Assembly: GCA_036260935.1 (NCBI GenBank)
Contig: DATALQ010000014.1
Location: 62,001-126,000 of the forward strand
Length of the DNA: 64,000 nucleotides
Direction: 5' to 3'
From: JAEYOM01 sp036260935
Lineage (GTDB): Bacteria > Bacillota > Clostridia > Acetivibrionales > DTU013
Made by a program: the position numbers and the translations under genes. Positions within the stretch are counted from its first letter, which is position 1. The number at the start of each line of letters is the position of its first letter. Positions 15,313 through 24,107 of the stretch are shown one piece after another. The notes beneath the pieces are model-generated. The model had not been told where the DNA came from and did not search any database. It saw only the letters and a program-made list of their open reading frames with translations.

Positions 15313-15341
15313 AAAGGCCTGACAATTTATGTCAGGCCTTT
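15313..15341. terminator. Bidirectional intrinsic terminator ending the metabolosome operon
   Basis: AAAGGCCTGAC (15313-15323) pairs perfectly with GTCAGGCCTTT (15331-15341) around a 7-base loop. It lies between the isomerase gene and the convergent MFS gene and can end transcription from both sides. Confidence 0.88.
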
Positions 15342-15371
15342 CGTCTACGTGACCCTTCACAGCCTTTTCAG

Positions 15372-16571
15372 TCAGTGTACCTTTGATAAGGACGTAACTC
15401 TTTTCTCGTATATAGTGAATACAACTATAGCGAATATCAGTAATGCGGCTACACAGGTGAACATCGTTTGATAGCCGAACAAGTCGGAGATCTTGCCGCC
15501 AATGATCGGGCCAAGCCCCTGTCCGATATCGGCGCCGATAAAAAATGTACTCGTTGCCACCCCGACTTTGGCCGGGGAGACTTTTTTTATGCAGGCAGAC
15601 TGCAGTGAAATCTGGCCACCGCCCTGCCCTATGGCTTTAAGTGCCGCAGCGGCCATCATGACGGCAAAAACCGAGGTGAACCCTGCCATTGCCATGGAGG
15701 CCGCACTGAACAACAGAGATATATTGACCATAATGATAAGCTTTGTCTTGTCTGCGACTTTGCCGATGGTAAGCCTCATCACGAACAGTACAATCGCATT
15801 GACCGAAAAGAACAAGGCTATATTTGCTATGGAGCGATCCTGGCCTACAAGCACGAGGAATGAATTTACGATCCCGTTACCAAGGGAAAACAGGCCTCCA
15901 ATAAGCGCGTACATAATGCATTCTTTAGCGATCAGACTGCCAAAGGCTAGTTTTTCATGTTTCTTACCTTTTTCCGGATTTTCACTAACCATTGGGGTGG
16001 CTTTATATTTAAAACTGAATTGAAGGATGACTGCTGCTGAAAATGTAAGAAGGGAAATTATGATGAACAGCATGTCATAACCGTACAAATCCTTAATGTA
16101 GATACCGATACTCGGTCCGGCGACCTGCGCCATAACCTGGCCCAACCCGAAATAACCCAGGCCCTGGCCCATGTTTTCATCCGGGATATATTCGCTGACA
16201 AGTGCGAGATTGGCTGTTCCGCTGATGCCGAACGCAAGCCCGTGTATGATCCTCATGACCAAAAAGGTGCTTATATTTGGAGCAATCACGTATCCTAACA
16301 TGGCGACGCCTATTAATAGAGTAGATAGCACGCACATGGTCTTTTTGTTGAAAACATCCGTCGCATAACCGCTGAAGGGGCGGCTTAATAATGCCGAAAT
16401 TGAGAATATCCCGGCGACGGTTCCCGCCATGGTTAGTTTTGAGCCAAGTTCTACAGCATACGAGGATACAAGCGTCATTATCATGTTGTACCCGAAGGAA
16501 GTAATGAGGCTTATTAAAATAAGCAGAATAAAATTCTTGTTGAGAAGCTTTTCCGGTTTTTTATAATTCAA
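15372..16571 (-). CDS. Major facilitator superfamily transporter
   Basis: MFS permease of 399 residues with twelve predicted membrane helices and the family loop (SRPFSGYATDVFNKKT, the DRxGRR-like region after helix two). The mid-protein cytoplasmic loop contains a charged stretch (NPEKGKKHEK). It starts with TTG at 16571 behind GGGGG. GCTAAA (16597-16602) and TTTAGC (16616-16621) lie just upstream and match half-sites near the neighbouring LacI gene and esterase operon, so it is probably in the same regulon. It could export or import a sugar or breakdown product; substrate unknown. Confidence 0.9.
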   Translation of the reverse strand: MNYKKPEKLLNKNFILLILISLITSFGYNMIMTLVSSYAVELGSKLTMAGTVAGIFSISALLSRPFSGYATDVFNKKTMCVLSTLLIGVAMLGYVIAPNISTFLVMRIIHGLAFGISGTANLALVSEYIPDENMGQGLGYFGLGQVMAQVAGPSIGIYIKDLYGYDMLFIIISLLTFSAAVILQFSFKYKATPMVSENPEKGKKHEKLAFGSLIAKECIMYALIGGLFSLGNGIVNSFLVLVGQDRSIANIALFFSVNAIVLFVMRLTIGKVADKTKLIIMVNISLLFSAASMAMAGFTSVFAVMMAAAALKAIGQGGGQISLQSACIKKVSPAKVGVATSTFFIGADIGQGLGPIIGGKISDLFGYQTMFTCVAALLIFAIVVFTIYEKRVTSLSKVH

Positions 16572-16863
16572 TCTGAATGTCCCCCTTAATCTTTATGCTA
16601 AATAAACACTATCGTTTTAGCTATACATCAAAAAAAACTCCCTTATCCGGGGTTATTGAAATTTACTATCTGCTACATAATAATAATACCTGTTATTTGA
16701 TTAGTCAACCAATATATTTTGCCGTTTTATTTTATTGTAACAAAAGAATAGCTCCTTATTATTGATTAAAATTTAGGATATTGACGCAAACAAAAAAAGT
16801 AGTAGAATTAAACATGGATTTAGCTACTAATTTAGCATACTCAGTATGAGAGGAGGCAGTTCT
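16572..16863. promoter_or_regulatory. Divergent promoter region of MFS and LacI genes with operator half-sites
   Basis: The rightward promoter for the LacI gene is TTGACG (16781-16786), 16-base spacer, TAGAAT (16803-16808). Downstream of it GCTA and TAGC half-sites flank six bases (16823-16836). On the leftward side GCTAAA (16597-16602) and TTTAGC (16616-16621) precede the MFS gene. The same half-sites recur before the binding-protein gene at 18014, which suggests autoregulation by the LacI protein. Confidence 0.65.
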
Positions 16864-17898
16864 ATGGATAAATCTTCATCTTCGGTTCAAATAAAACAAA
16901 TTGCCGAACAGCTGGCTTTATCTCAAAGCACGGTATCCATAGTTCTCAACGGGCGCGGCGACCAGATGCGGATTTCTAAAGCTACACAGGATAGAGTTCT
17001 GGCGGCCGCGAAGGATATGAATTATCAGCCGAACATATACGCAAGAAGGCTTAGAAGGGCAGGGGAGAAGCAAGCCGGACAGATCATCGTTATTTTTTGG
17101 AACTCAAAATATACCGACGACTCAATGGGCAAATTTTTCAAGGGAGCCTCGGCTACCATTGAGAAAAACAATTATAATATTGAGTTTAGCGTTCAGCTTT
17201 TTGACGAAGATCACCTCTCCAAATTCAGACATTTGATGACAGCTCAAAAATATAACGGCATGATTGTCTGCGGCCCAAGCGATAAGGATCTTGAATTTCT
17301 GGTGAATGAGACATTCGATGTGCCGCTCGTTTTGTCCAACAGAAGCAGTAACAAGTACAGCGGCATATATACCGACAATTTTGATACAGGCAGGCACTGT
17401 GCAAAACTATTTGCCGACAAGGGGCATAAAAGGGCGGGCATAATCGGAATATCCCAAAAAAGCGGCGGTGCGGCGATCAGAAGATATGGCTTTATCAGCG
17501 AATGTGAGCGGCTTGGGATTGAAATAAGAGACGAGTGGATAACAGAGTCTGAGAATTACGATATAACCGGGGGGTATAAATGCGCTCAGAAAATAATTGA
17601 ATGCCGGAACTTGCCTACGGGGCTTTTCATATTGTCGGATTTGCTGGCAATCGGCGCAATGATAGCTTTCAAGGATCACGGTATCAGGGTCCCGGAGGAT
17701 ATAGAAGTACTTGTTTATGGAAGTAACGAGATGTTTGAAATGATGACGCCTTCTATTTCTACAGTGGTGATTTCAAGGGAGAAAATGGCGGAAAGCGCAG
17801 TAAACCTGCTTATGACAAAGATAGAGAACAATATTGAGGATCCTATCAGCAGTGTGATGGTACCGGAGTATAAATTCAGAGATAGTTTTAACGTATGA
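16864..17898 (+). CDS. LacI-family transcriptional regulator
   Basis: LacI/GalR-type repressor of about 344 residues. The N-terminal helix-turn-helix and hinge are clear: VQIKQIAEQLALSQSTVSIV, then NYQPNIYARRLRR. The remainder is a periplasmic-binding-protein-like ligand domain with YTDNFDTGRHCAKLF and LPTGLFILSDLLAIGAM. ATG 16864 is chosen over ATG 16846, because AGGAGG (16851-16856) lies between them. It probably controls itself, the divergent MFS gene and the downstream importer/esterase operon through GCTA/TAGC half-sites. The inducer is likely a sugar derived from the imported substrate. Confidence 0.93.
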   Translation: MDKSSSSVQIKQIAEQLALSQSTVSIVLNGRGDQMRISKATQDRVLAAAKDMNYQPNIYARRLRRAGEKQAGQIIVIFWNSKYTDDSMGKFFKGASATIEKNNYNIEFSVQLFDEDHLSKFRHLMTAQKYNGMIVCGPSDKDLEFLVNETFDVPLVLSNRSSNKYSGIYTDNFDTGRHCAKLFADKGHKRAGIIGISQKSGGAAIRRYGFISECERLGIEIRDEWITESENYDITGGYKCAQKIIECRNLPTGLFILSDLLAIGAMIAFKDHGIRVPEDIEVLVYGSNEMFEMMTPSISTVVISREKMAESAVNLLMTKIENNIEDPISSVMVPEYKFRDSFNV

Positions 17899-18013
17899 TC
17901 CAGCTAAATTTAGCAAAATAAACCAGCTTTTTATCTATTGACAATAGTTTCTATGTAGAGTACAATGACCTTGCTAAAACAAAGTAGCAAATTAAAAGGG
18001 AGGTCAACATTGT
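17899..18013 (+). promoter_or_regulatory. Strong sigma-A promoter with LacI-type operators
   Basis: TTGACA (17938-17943), an exact 17-base spacer and TACAAT (17961-17966) form a near-consensus promoter. A perfect 12-bp palindrome GCTAAATTTAGC lies upstream at 17903-17914. TTGCTA (17971-17976) and TAGCAA (17985-17990) straddle the expected transcription start. This arrangement suits repression by the LacI protein encoded just upstream, possibly with looping between the two sites. Confidence 0.75.
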
Positions 18014-19354
18014 ATGAAGAAACTACTAGCAATTATCCTGGCTGTAACATTACTTATTACTGCTGCAGGTTGTTCAAGCAGCAGTAGCAGCAACAGCAGC
18101 AATAACAGCAGTACGGCATCCTCTTCTTCAGGGACTTCATCGCCTGATGCATCCGCAGATACCGTGAAGAGCAAACCAATAACAATTAATTTTTGGAATG
18201 GCTTTACCGGGCCTGATGGTGAAATCCTGACGGAATACGTCGATAAGTTCAACGAAACGAATCCTTACGGTATTACGATCGAGATGGATATCAATGCCCA
18301 ATTCCTCCAAAAGATTGCTGCGGCGTTTGCCGGCGGTCAGGCTCCTGATTTGATACTTGCACCGAGTTCTTTCAAAGACACTTATCCCGATTACCTCGCT
18401 GATATGAACGAGATATTTACAGCTACAAGCCTTAAGAAGGAAGATTTCAGCGGCGACTATATAGAAAACTGCTCGGTCGGCAGCAAGCTTTTTGCTTTGC
18501 CGTACCAGGTAACAGGACGTTACATGTACTGGAACAAGGATCTCTTCAAGACTGCAGGACTCGACCCTGAGAAGGGACCGGCAACATATGATGAATGGGC
18601 CCAGTTTGCATCCAAGATTACAAATAAGGATAAAAACATCTATGGTTCCGGTGTACCGTACAGTCAGGTCTTTACTACCGTACACATTCTCCAGAGGATG
18701 GGCGGACTGTTTATCGACTATGACAATAACAAAAAGCTTACTCCGAGATTCAAGGATAACAAAGGTTACGCAAAATTCCTCAACTGGCTCGGCGGTATGG
18801 TAAAATCCAAAGACAATCCGCTTGAAAAAGATACCGATTCCATGATGAAGGCCGGTCAGATAGGTATCACGGTCAGCGGTGCGTTCCTCAGCCCTGCCCT
18901 TGACGCCGCAGGAATAAATTACGGCGTAGCACAGCTGCCTTATGACGAAGCAGGTGCTATGAACCCCTGCTCGATTGCAGGCTTGGCAGTAACATCGTCT
19001 GCCAGCCCTGAAGCAAAGCAGGCAGCGTTCAAATTCATCGAATGGTGGTTCAAAGGCGACAAAAACACAGAGACTTCCGGTATACTCAACTGGTCTCTGA
19101 CAAATGGCTACCCATCATTCTATACTCCGGCAATCAATGATGCAAAATACAAGGCGTCGCCCAAACTGGCCGCAATGACATGCACCGATGCAAATGCATC
19201 TTCAACCTACCTTGCTCCGAAGGAATTTACAAAGACCTTTGAACTTGCCAATGAAGTAATAGAAAACATGATTGAATCAGTCATAACCAGCGGCAAGGAT
19301 GTCAACAAGGCTCTCGATGACGCTCAAACGAAAGCTGAAAGCTATCTGAAGTAA
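18014..19354 (+). CDS. CUT1-type sugar ABC transporter substrate-binding lipoprotein
   Basis: Extracellular solute-binding protein (family 1, MalE/MsmE-like), 446 residues. The signal peptide ends in TAAGCSS, a lipobox, followed by a long Ser/Asn-rich spacer from a repetitive AGC tract. The mature domain shows INFWNGFTGPDGEILTEYVDKF, FAGGQAPDLILAPSS and AFKFIEWWFKG, typical of oligosaccharide binders. It is the first gene under the promoter at 17938 and is followed by a hairpin and two permeases. The cargo is probably an oligosaccharide, perhaps acylated, given the esterase genes downstream. Confidence 0.94.
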   Translation: MKKLLAIILAVTLLITAAGCSSSSSSNSSNNSSTASSSSGTSSPDASADTVKSKPITINFWNGFTGPDGEILTEYVDKFNETNPYGITIEMDINAQFLQKIAAAFAGGQAPDLILAPSSFKDTYPDYLADMNEIFTATSLKKEDFSGDYIENCSVGSKLFALPYQVTGRYMYWNKDLFKTAGLDPEKGPATYDEWAQFASKITNKDKNIYGSGVPYSQVFTTVHILQRMGGLFIDYDNNKKLTPRFKDNKGYAKFLNWLGGMVKSKDNPLEKDTDSMMKAGQIGITVSGAFLSPALDAAGINYGVAQLPYDEAGAMNPCSIAGLAVTSSASPEAKQAAFKFIEWWFKGDKNTETSGILNWSLTNGYPSFYTPAINDAKYKASPKLAAMTCTDANASSTYLAPKEFTKTFELANEVIENMIESVITSGKDVNKALDDAQTKAESYLK

Positions 19355-19399
19355 AACGGATGAGTTTTGATCCGAAAGTTTTCATATGACATAAACTCT

Positions 19400-19431
19400 C
19401 GGGGGCTCGGAGAAAATCCTCCAGGCCCCCG
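19400..19431 (+). terminator. GC-rich stem-loop after the binding-protein gene (partial terminator)
   Basis: CGGGGGC (19400-19406) pairs with GCCCCCG (19425-19431), and GGAG/CTCC can pair inside; TTGGTTTTAT follows. The position between a binding-protein gene and its permeases is typical of leaky terminators that keep the binding protein in excess. Confidence 0.7.
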
Positions 19432-19460
19432 TTGGTTTTATAATTCTGTGGAGGTCGTTT

Positions 19461-20351
19461 ATGATAAAGGCTAAAAACCAGCGCTTAAGTATGACCTTTA
19501 TGCCGTATCTGTTTATTGCCCCTGTAATTATTTTACTATTTGTTTTCAACATACTGCCATTGCTGTCGGCGTTTCTCATCAGCAGCTTTGATGTTTCTAC
19601 TTCGTTCAATCATGCCAGGTTCCTCGGGCTCGGAAATTTTACGGAAGTGCTTGGCGATGCACGTTTCTGGAACAGTCTGAAGGTCACGCTTAAGTGGACG
19701 GCAGTGGAGGTGCCTCTGCAGGTCATTCTCGCGCTTATCCTATCCACTCTTCTTACTGAGAATTCTGTATCGAACAAAATATTCCGATCGGTATTTTTTC
19801 TCCCGATAATCTGTTCGGCGACGGTTACCAGTATCATGTGGAAGATGATACTGCATTCTAATGTGGGCTATGTCACTTATCTTCTGAAAATACTTGGCTT
19901 TGGCAGCATTAATTTTATGAATTCGCCTGGATTGACATTTTATGTTATTTTATTCATGTCGATCTGGAAAACATTTGGAATATCAACTATTATTTTTGTA
20001 GGTGCAATGCAGAATGTACCGAAGAGCTTGTATGAAGCTGCAGAAATAGATAATGCAGGCAAGCTTCGGCAGTTCTATGACGTGACTCTCCCTGGAATAG
20101 CACCGACAATGTGGTTTATAATCATGACGAGGCTGATAAGCTCGTTCCAGGTATTTGATATCGTTTATACGACAACAGGCGGCGGCCCGAACTTTTCCAC
20201 TGAGACGCTTGTATCCTTCATTTATACAAGAGCTTTTGAAGTGAACAGAATGGGTTATGCATCTGCAGTATCGGTCTGCCTGTTTATAATTATACTTGTT
20301 ATAACAATTGCCCTGTATTCAGGAATGCTGAAACAGGAAAAGGAACTTTAG
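19461..20351 (+). CDS. CUT1 ABC transporter permease, MalF/UgpA-like
   Basis: Membrane permease of 296 residues with about six helices. The EAA loop that docks to the ATPase is visible as EAAEIDNAGKLRQFYDVTLPG. The N-terminus (MIKAKNQRLSMTFMPYLFIAP) is typical of the MalF/UgpA half of oligosaccharide importers. GTGGAGGTCG precedes the ATG. It pairs with the permease 16 bases downstream. No ATPase gene is in this cluster, so a shared MsmK/MsiK-type ATPase encoded elsewhere is expected. Confidence 0.94.
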   Translation: MIKAKNQRLSMTFMPYLFIAPVIILLFVFNILPLLSAFLISSFDVSTSFNHARFLGLGNFTEVLGDARFWNSLKVTLKWTAVEVPLQVILALILSTLLTENSVSNKIFRSVFFLPIICSATVTSIMWKMILHSNVGYVTYLLKILGFGSINFMNSPGLTFYVILFMSIWKTFGISTIIFVGAMQNVPKSLYEAAEIDNAGKLRQFYDVTLPGIAPTMWFIIMTRLISSFQVFDIVYTTTGGGPNFSTETLVSFIYTRAFEVNRMGYASAVSVCLFIIILVITIALYSGMLKQEKEL

Positions 20352-20367
20352 GGAGGAGGCGAAGCTC

Positions 20368-21201
20368 GTGAACAAAAAAATAAAGAAGACCGTATTGCAT
20401 ATTCCCGTACTTATCGGATTAACGTTCATTGCCCTTATTATTCTCGTGCCGATTTTGTGGATGTTTATCAGCTCGTTTAAGCCTCAGCATGATATTATAT
20501 CCTACCCTCCGACCTTTTTTGCGAAGCAGGTCACATTGGAGAATTTCATCAGGCTGGCCAAAAGGGTTAAAATACTATATTTCGTCAAGAACTCAGTCAT
20601 ATACGCATTGTTGTCAACCATACCGTCCGTATTAATTTGCTCAATCGCGGGATATGCGTTTGCAAGGTATAAATTCAAAGGCAGGAACATTCTTTTTATT
20701 CTCGTTCTGGCGACGATGATGATCCCGTTCCAGGTAATAATGATTCCGCTCTTCCTTATCGTCAGCAATCTAAAAATGTACGATACTTACTGGGGGCTCA
20801 TTCTTCCCAAAATAGCTGCCGCGATCTCCATTTTCATGATGCGGTCCGCATTTGCGGGATTGCCGAAAGAACTTGAGGAAGCAGGCAGGATCGACGGTGA
20901 ATCAGAGTTCGGAATCTATTGGAAGATAATGCTTCCGCAGGTCAAGGCAACCTTCGTTACTTTGGTGGTTCTTGGAGTAAACGGAGCATGGAACGACCTT
21001 ATGTGGCCGCTGCTCATAACGGGCGACATGAAAATGAGAACACTTTCAAACGGTATTGCGATGTTTGTCGGTACGGATACTTCGGAACATGGTCCTGCAT
21101 TTGCCGGAGCGTTCATTTCGATACTTCCCATGCTGCTGCTCTATATATTCGGTCAGAGGTACTTTGTGGAAGGTACCGTTACAAGCGGCCTTAAGGGCTG
21201 A
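20368..21201 (+). CDS. CUT1 ABC transporter permease, MalG/UgpE-like
   Basis: Second permease of the importer, 277 residues, with six hydrophobic segments. The EAA loop reads EEAGRIDGESEFGIYWKIMLP, and the C-terminus ends KG after FVEGTVTSGL, as in MalG-type proteins. It starts with GTG behind GGGAGGAGG. It forms the heterodimeric channel with the preceding permease. The next gene follows at once, so import and ester hydrolysis are co-transcribed. Confidence 0.94.
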   Translation: MNKKIKKTVLHIPVLIGLTFIALIILVPILWMFISSFKPQHDIISYPPTFFAKQVTLENFIRLAKRVKILYFVKNSVIYALLSTIPSVLICSIAGYAFARYKFKGRNILFILVLATMMIPFQVIMIPLFLIVSNLKMYDTYWGLILPKIAAAISIFMMRSAFAGLPKELEEAGRIDGESEFGIYWKIMLPQVKATFVTLVVLGVNGAWNDLMWPLLITGDMKMRTLSNGIAMFVGTDTSEHGPAFAGAFISILPMLLLYIFGQRYFVEGTVTSGLKG

Positions 21202-21221
21202 TGTACAGGAGGCTGTCAAGG

Positions 21222-22919
21222 ATGTCTTTATTTCATAAGGTATTACGCGATACGGGACGGGAACTGTTCCTGTATTACCCCGGCAATAAGAACCGAACAC
21301 CGTTTAAAATATGCAGTATAACGTTTCTGCTCGATAAATGCAGTGAAAACAATGTAAATGAACTGTTGGACAAGTGCGGCCTGGCAGCATTTGCCGATAA
21401 AAACGGGGTTATTCTATCATTTCCCGTTCCGGACGGACACGGATGGAATTATAAGTTGAATCCCGGTGAAGCGGATGATGTATCAGCATTCCGCAGGTTC
21501 CAGGAAGCAATGTCGAAACCGGATGATCTTCCGTTGGATACTGAGCCGACAGGCATACCGACACTCCAGGCAATGCTTGGTACATGGCATCCGATGAATG
21601 ATACTAAATATCTCATTGGTGTCGGTACCGGCGCCTCAATGGCTTATACGCTTGCCTCGTGTTGTCCTGACAATATAGCGGCGGTACTCGCGGTAGGCGG
21701 AGACCTCGATGAGGGCGTGCTTGAAAAAGCCGTATACTCTCCTGTACCGGTATGTATTACGGCGGGAGGGAAGAAGGCGTCGGATTATTTCATTAAAGCG
21801 AATGGCGCTGAGGAAAAAGACGCGAATGAGCATAGAACCATTTATGAGAACCGTGTAAACCCATTGCAATGCGTAGTGCTCGACCGGACTTATACTGAGC
21901 TGAGCGGCGAGCTTGTCACCAAGGTATGGGAAAAGATGTTCAAAAAGATAAGACGGCCGAACACGGGCGCGCACGGTGATTGTGAGCCCCGTTTGGATAT
22001 TGATAAGGCCGGTTTCGAGTATTTTATCGAGGACACACGGCTCGACGGCAAGCCACATACATGGTTCACCCACGTGCCGTCCTGTGCGAAGAGTGAGCCG
22101 GATAAAAAGCTGCCGATGGTTGTGTTTTTCCACGGCGGCTCGGACAATCCCGCCGAAGCGGCCGAGATGAGCAAGTTCCATGAACTTGGAGAAAAAGAGG
22201 GCTTCATAACGGTATATCCATGGGGTACCAACAGATGCGGATGGAACAGCGGCATGCTGCCGGGCCTTGAAGACGACGTCGGATTTACGGCAGCACTTGT
22301 AAAATTCATGCTTTCAAATTACCCGGTTGATCCCGGAAGGGTATACCTGTCGGGCTTCTCAAACGGAGCCGCGCAGGCCCAGGCAGTAGCTCTCGTCCAT
22401 CCCGAGCTGATAGCTGCGATCTGCCATATTGATGCCAACTGGCCAGGAGAACGGTTCCATGCATGCGAGGTGGATTGGCACGATATCATACCGTTTGCTG
22501 TCGGCATGGAGAGGAAAAAGGAGTATGATTACCGTATACCGGTGTGGTATACTTACGGTTCCCGCGAGCCTTCGTACCCTGTTTATAACGGCAGCACGCA
22601 GCAGCACCAGTATGATTTCTGGAAGCTGTACAACAATATTGAGATAAAGCCTACGCCGGGCAGAGAAAATCCCGATCCGACAGGCTGCGGAGTGAAAGGC
22701 GACAAATCCGAGCTGATAGTGCCTTCAAAAAGGCATCCGCATCATGAGTATGATGTACAGCGCTTCTATTCAAGGGATAAGACCCCTTTAAACCTCTATA
22801 ATTATGTAATCATGCGTGAAAAGGGGCACGATGTGGCCCAGATGGATCCGACGCTCGGATGGAATTATGTCAGGCAGTTCAAGAGGAATAGCGATGGCAG
22901 CCTGGGATTTGTGAAGTAA
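21222..22919 (+). CDS. Tandem alpha/beta-hydrolase, PHB-depolymerase/feruloyl-esterase-like
   Basis: Cytoplasmic protein of 565 residues with no signal peptide. The C-terminal half (about 260-565) is a CE1/LpqC-like esterase: oxyanion segment VVFFHGGSDN, nucleophile in YLSGFSNGAAQ, a strand ending WYTYGSREP, and the catalytic-histidine region EKGHDVAQMD. The N-terminal half (1-240) also looks like an alpha/beta hydrolase, with YLIGVGTGASMAYTLA holding a GASMA elbow and a following AVLAVGGDLD strand, so this appears to be a fusion of two hydrolase domains. ATG 21222 is chosen because AGGAGG (21207-21212) precedes it. It probably removes acyl groups from imported saccharides; the true substrate is unknown. 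Confidence 0.83.
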   Translation: MSLFHKVLRDTGRELFLYYPGNKNRTPFKICSITFLLDKCSENNVNELLDKCGLAAFADKNGVILSFPVPDGHGWNYKLNPGEADDVSAFRRFQEAMSKPDDLPLDTEPTGIPTLQAMLGTWHPMNDTKYLIGVGTGASMAYTLASCCPDNIAAVLAVGGDLDEGVLEKAVYSPVPVCITAGGKKASDYFIKANGAEEKDANEHRTIYENRVNPLQCVVLDRTYTELSGELVTKVWEKMFKKIRRPNTGAHGDCEPRLDIDKAGFEYFIEDTRLDGKPHTWFTHVPSCAKSEPDKKLPMVVFFHGGSDNPAEAAEMSKFHELGEKEGFITVYPWGTNRCGWNSGMLPGLEDDVGFTAALVKFMLSNYPVDPGRVYLSGFSNGAAQAQAVALVHPELIAAICHIDANWPGERFHACEVDWHDIIPFAVGMERKKEYDYRIPVWYTYGSREPSYPVYNGSTQQHQYDFWKLYNNIEIKPTPGRENPDPTGCGVKGDKSELIVPSKRHPHHEYDVQRFYSRDKTPLNLYNYVIMREKGHDVAQMDPTLGWNYVRQFKRNSDGSLGFVK

Positions 22920-22937
22920 TGGGAGGAGGAATTCACT

Positions 22938-24095
22938 ATGGCATACAGATTCAGTGATAACGAGGCCATGCATACGGACGCCTTGTTTTTCGATATGGTA
23001 AATCTTAAAATGCGGCTCTATACGGACAGCAACGGCAATATAGGGCCAAGGCATATCCGTGAATATCCCGGGGTTAAAATAGAGGACAACGGAGACGTTT
23101 CGTTCTGTATCTATGCGCCGGAAGCCAGGGAAGCAGCCGTAGCGGGGTTTCCGGGATCGGCGATGACGGACAATAAGCATTATATGAAAATGGATGCGGA
23201 GGGCTATTGGCGTGTAACAGTCAGTGGTATTCCGGCGGGCTATCATTACCATGAATATTTTATAGACGGTACCTGTGTTGTCAATCCGCAGGCTCCTGTA
23301 GGATATGGCGCACACAAAGCGGTAAATTTCTTCGATATCCCTGAGGAAAGGGATTTTTACGCGCTTAAAAATGTTCCGCACGGTACGCTGCGCGTAGAGC
23401 ATTTTTATTCTTCCGTAACGGGAAGAACCAGAGACTGTTGGGTATATACGCCGCCCAGATATGATGAGGATACCGAAAAAAAATATCCTGTTCTTTACCT
23501 GCAGCATGGCGGCGGGGAGACCGAGACCGGGTGGGTATGGCAGGGGAAGGTAAACTACATCATGGATAACCTGCTTGCGGAAAACAACTGCCGTGAAATG
23601 ATAGTTGTTATGAACTGCCTCTATTGCGTAAACGATAAGAAAGAGGAGGAATTCCTCGCGGGCGATTTTGACTCCATGCTGTTAAAGGACTGCATCCCGT
23701 TCATAGAGAAGAAGTTCAGGGTCGCGGAGGGTGACCGTAACAGGGCTATGGCCGGACTTTCAATGGGCAGCTACCATACGACCATGACCACGATGCGGCA
23801 TCTTGGCTATTTCCCGTATATAGGCATATTCAGCGGCACACTGGAAAAACGATGGTATTGTAATTTTGATTATTATAAGAATTTTGATGATCCTAAGGTA
23901 TTCAATGAGAAAGTAAAGCTGTTGTTTTTCGGCTACGGCGAGCAGGAAGACAGGATTGTCAACGGACTCGGAAAGGACCTGGAAAGGTTCGACGAGACCG
24001 GAATAAAATATACAAAGTATACATGTCCCGGTTACCACGAATGGACTGTATGGAGAAAATGTCTCGAAAAATTTGCCGGACTTTTATTTAAATGA
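22938..24095 (+). CDS. CE1-type esterase with N-terminal CBM48-like/E-set domain
   Basis: Cytoplasmic esterase of 385 residues. The first 110 residues resemble the immunoglobulin-like domain found before many CE1 feruloyl/acetyl esterases (DVSFCIYAPEAREAAVAGF). The hydrolase domain has VLYLQHGGGETETGW, the nucleophile elbow AGLSMGSY, and C-terminal acid and histidine regions (FFGYGEQED, PGYHEWTVW). GGGAGGAGG precedes the ATG and no signal peptide is present. It is in the same operon as the importer, so it probably acts on esters already inside the cell, such as acetylated or feruloylated oligosaccharides. Confidence 0.88.
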   Translation: MAYRFSDNEAMHTDALFFDMVNLKMRLYTDSNGNIGPRHIREYPGVKIEDNGDVSFCIYAPEAREAAVAGFPGSAMTDNKHYMKMDAEGYWRVTVSGIPAGYHYHEYFIDGTCVVNPQAPVGYGAHKAVNFFDIPEERDFYALKNVPHGTLRVEHFYSSVTGRTRDCWVYTPPRYDEDTEKKYPVLYLQHGGGETETGWVWQGKVNYIMDNLLAENNCREMIVVMNCLYCVNDKKEEEFLAGDFDSMLLKDCIPFIEKKFRVAEGDRNRAMAGLSMGSYHTTMTTMRHLGYFPYIGIFSGTLEKRWYCNFDYYKNFDDPKVFNEKVKLLFFGYGEQEDRIVNGLGKDLERFDETGIKYTKYTCPGYHEWTVWRKCLEKFAGLLFK

Positions 24096-24107
24096 AGGAG
24101 ATGCACT

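Noticed and set aside
18071..18130. AGC/AAC-rich repeat suggesting a microsatellite
   Set aside because: It encodes the Ser/Asn-rich linker after the lipobox of the binding protein, normal for this family.
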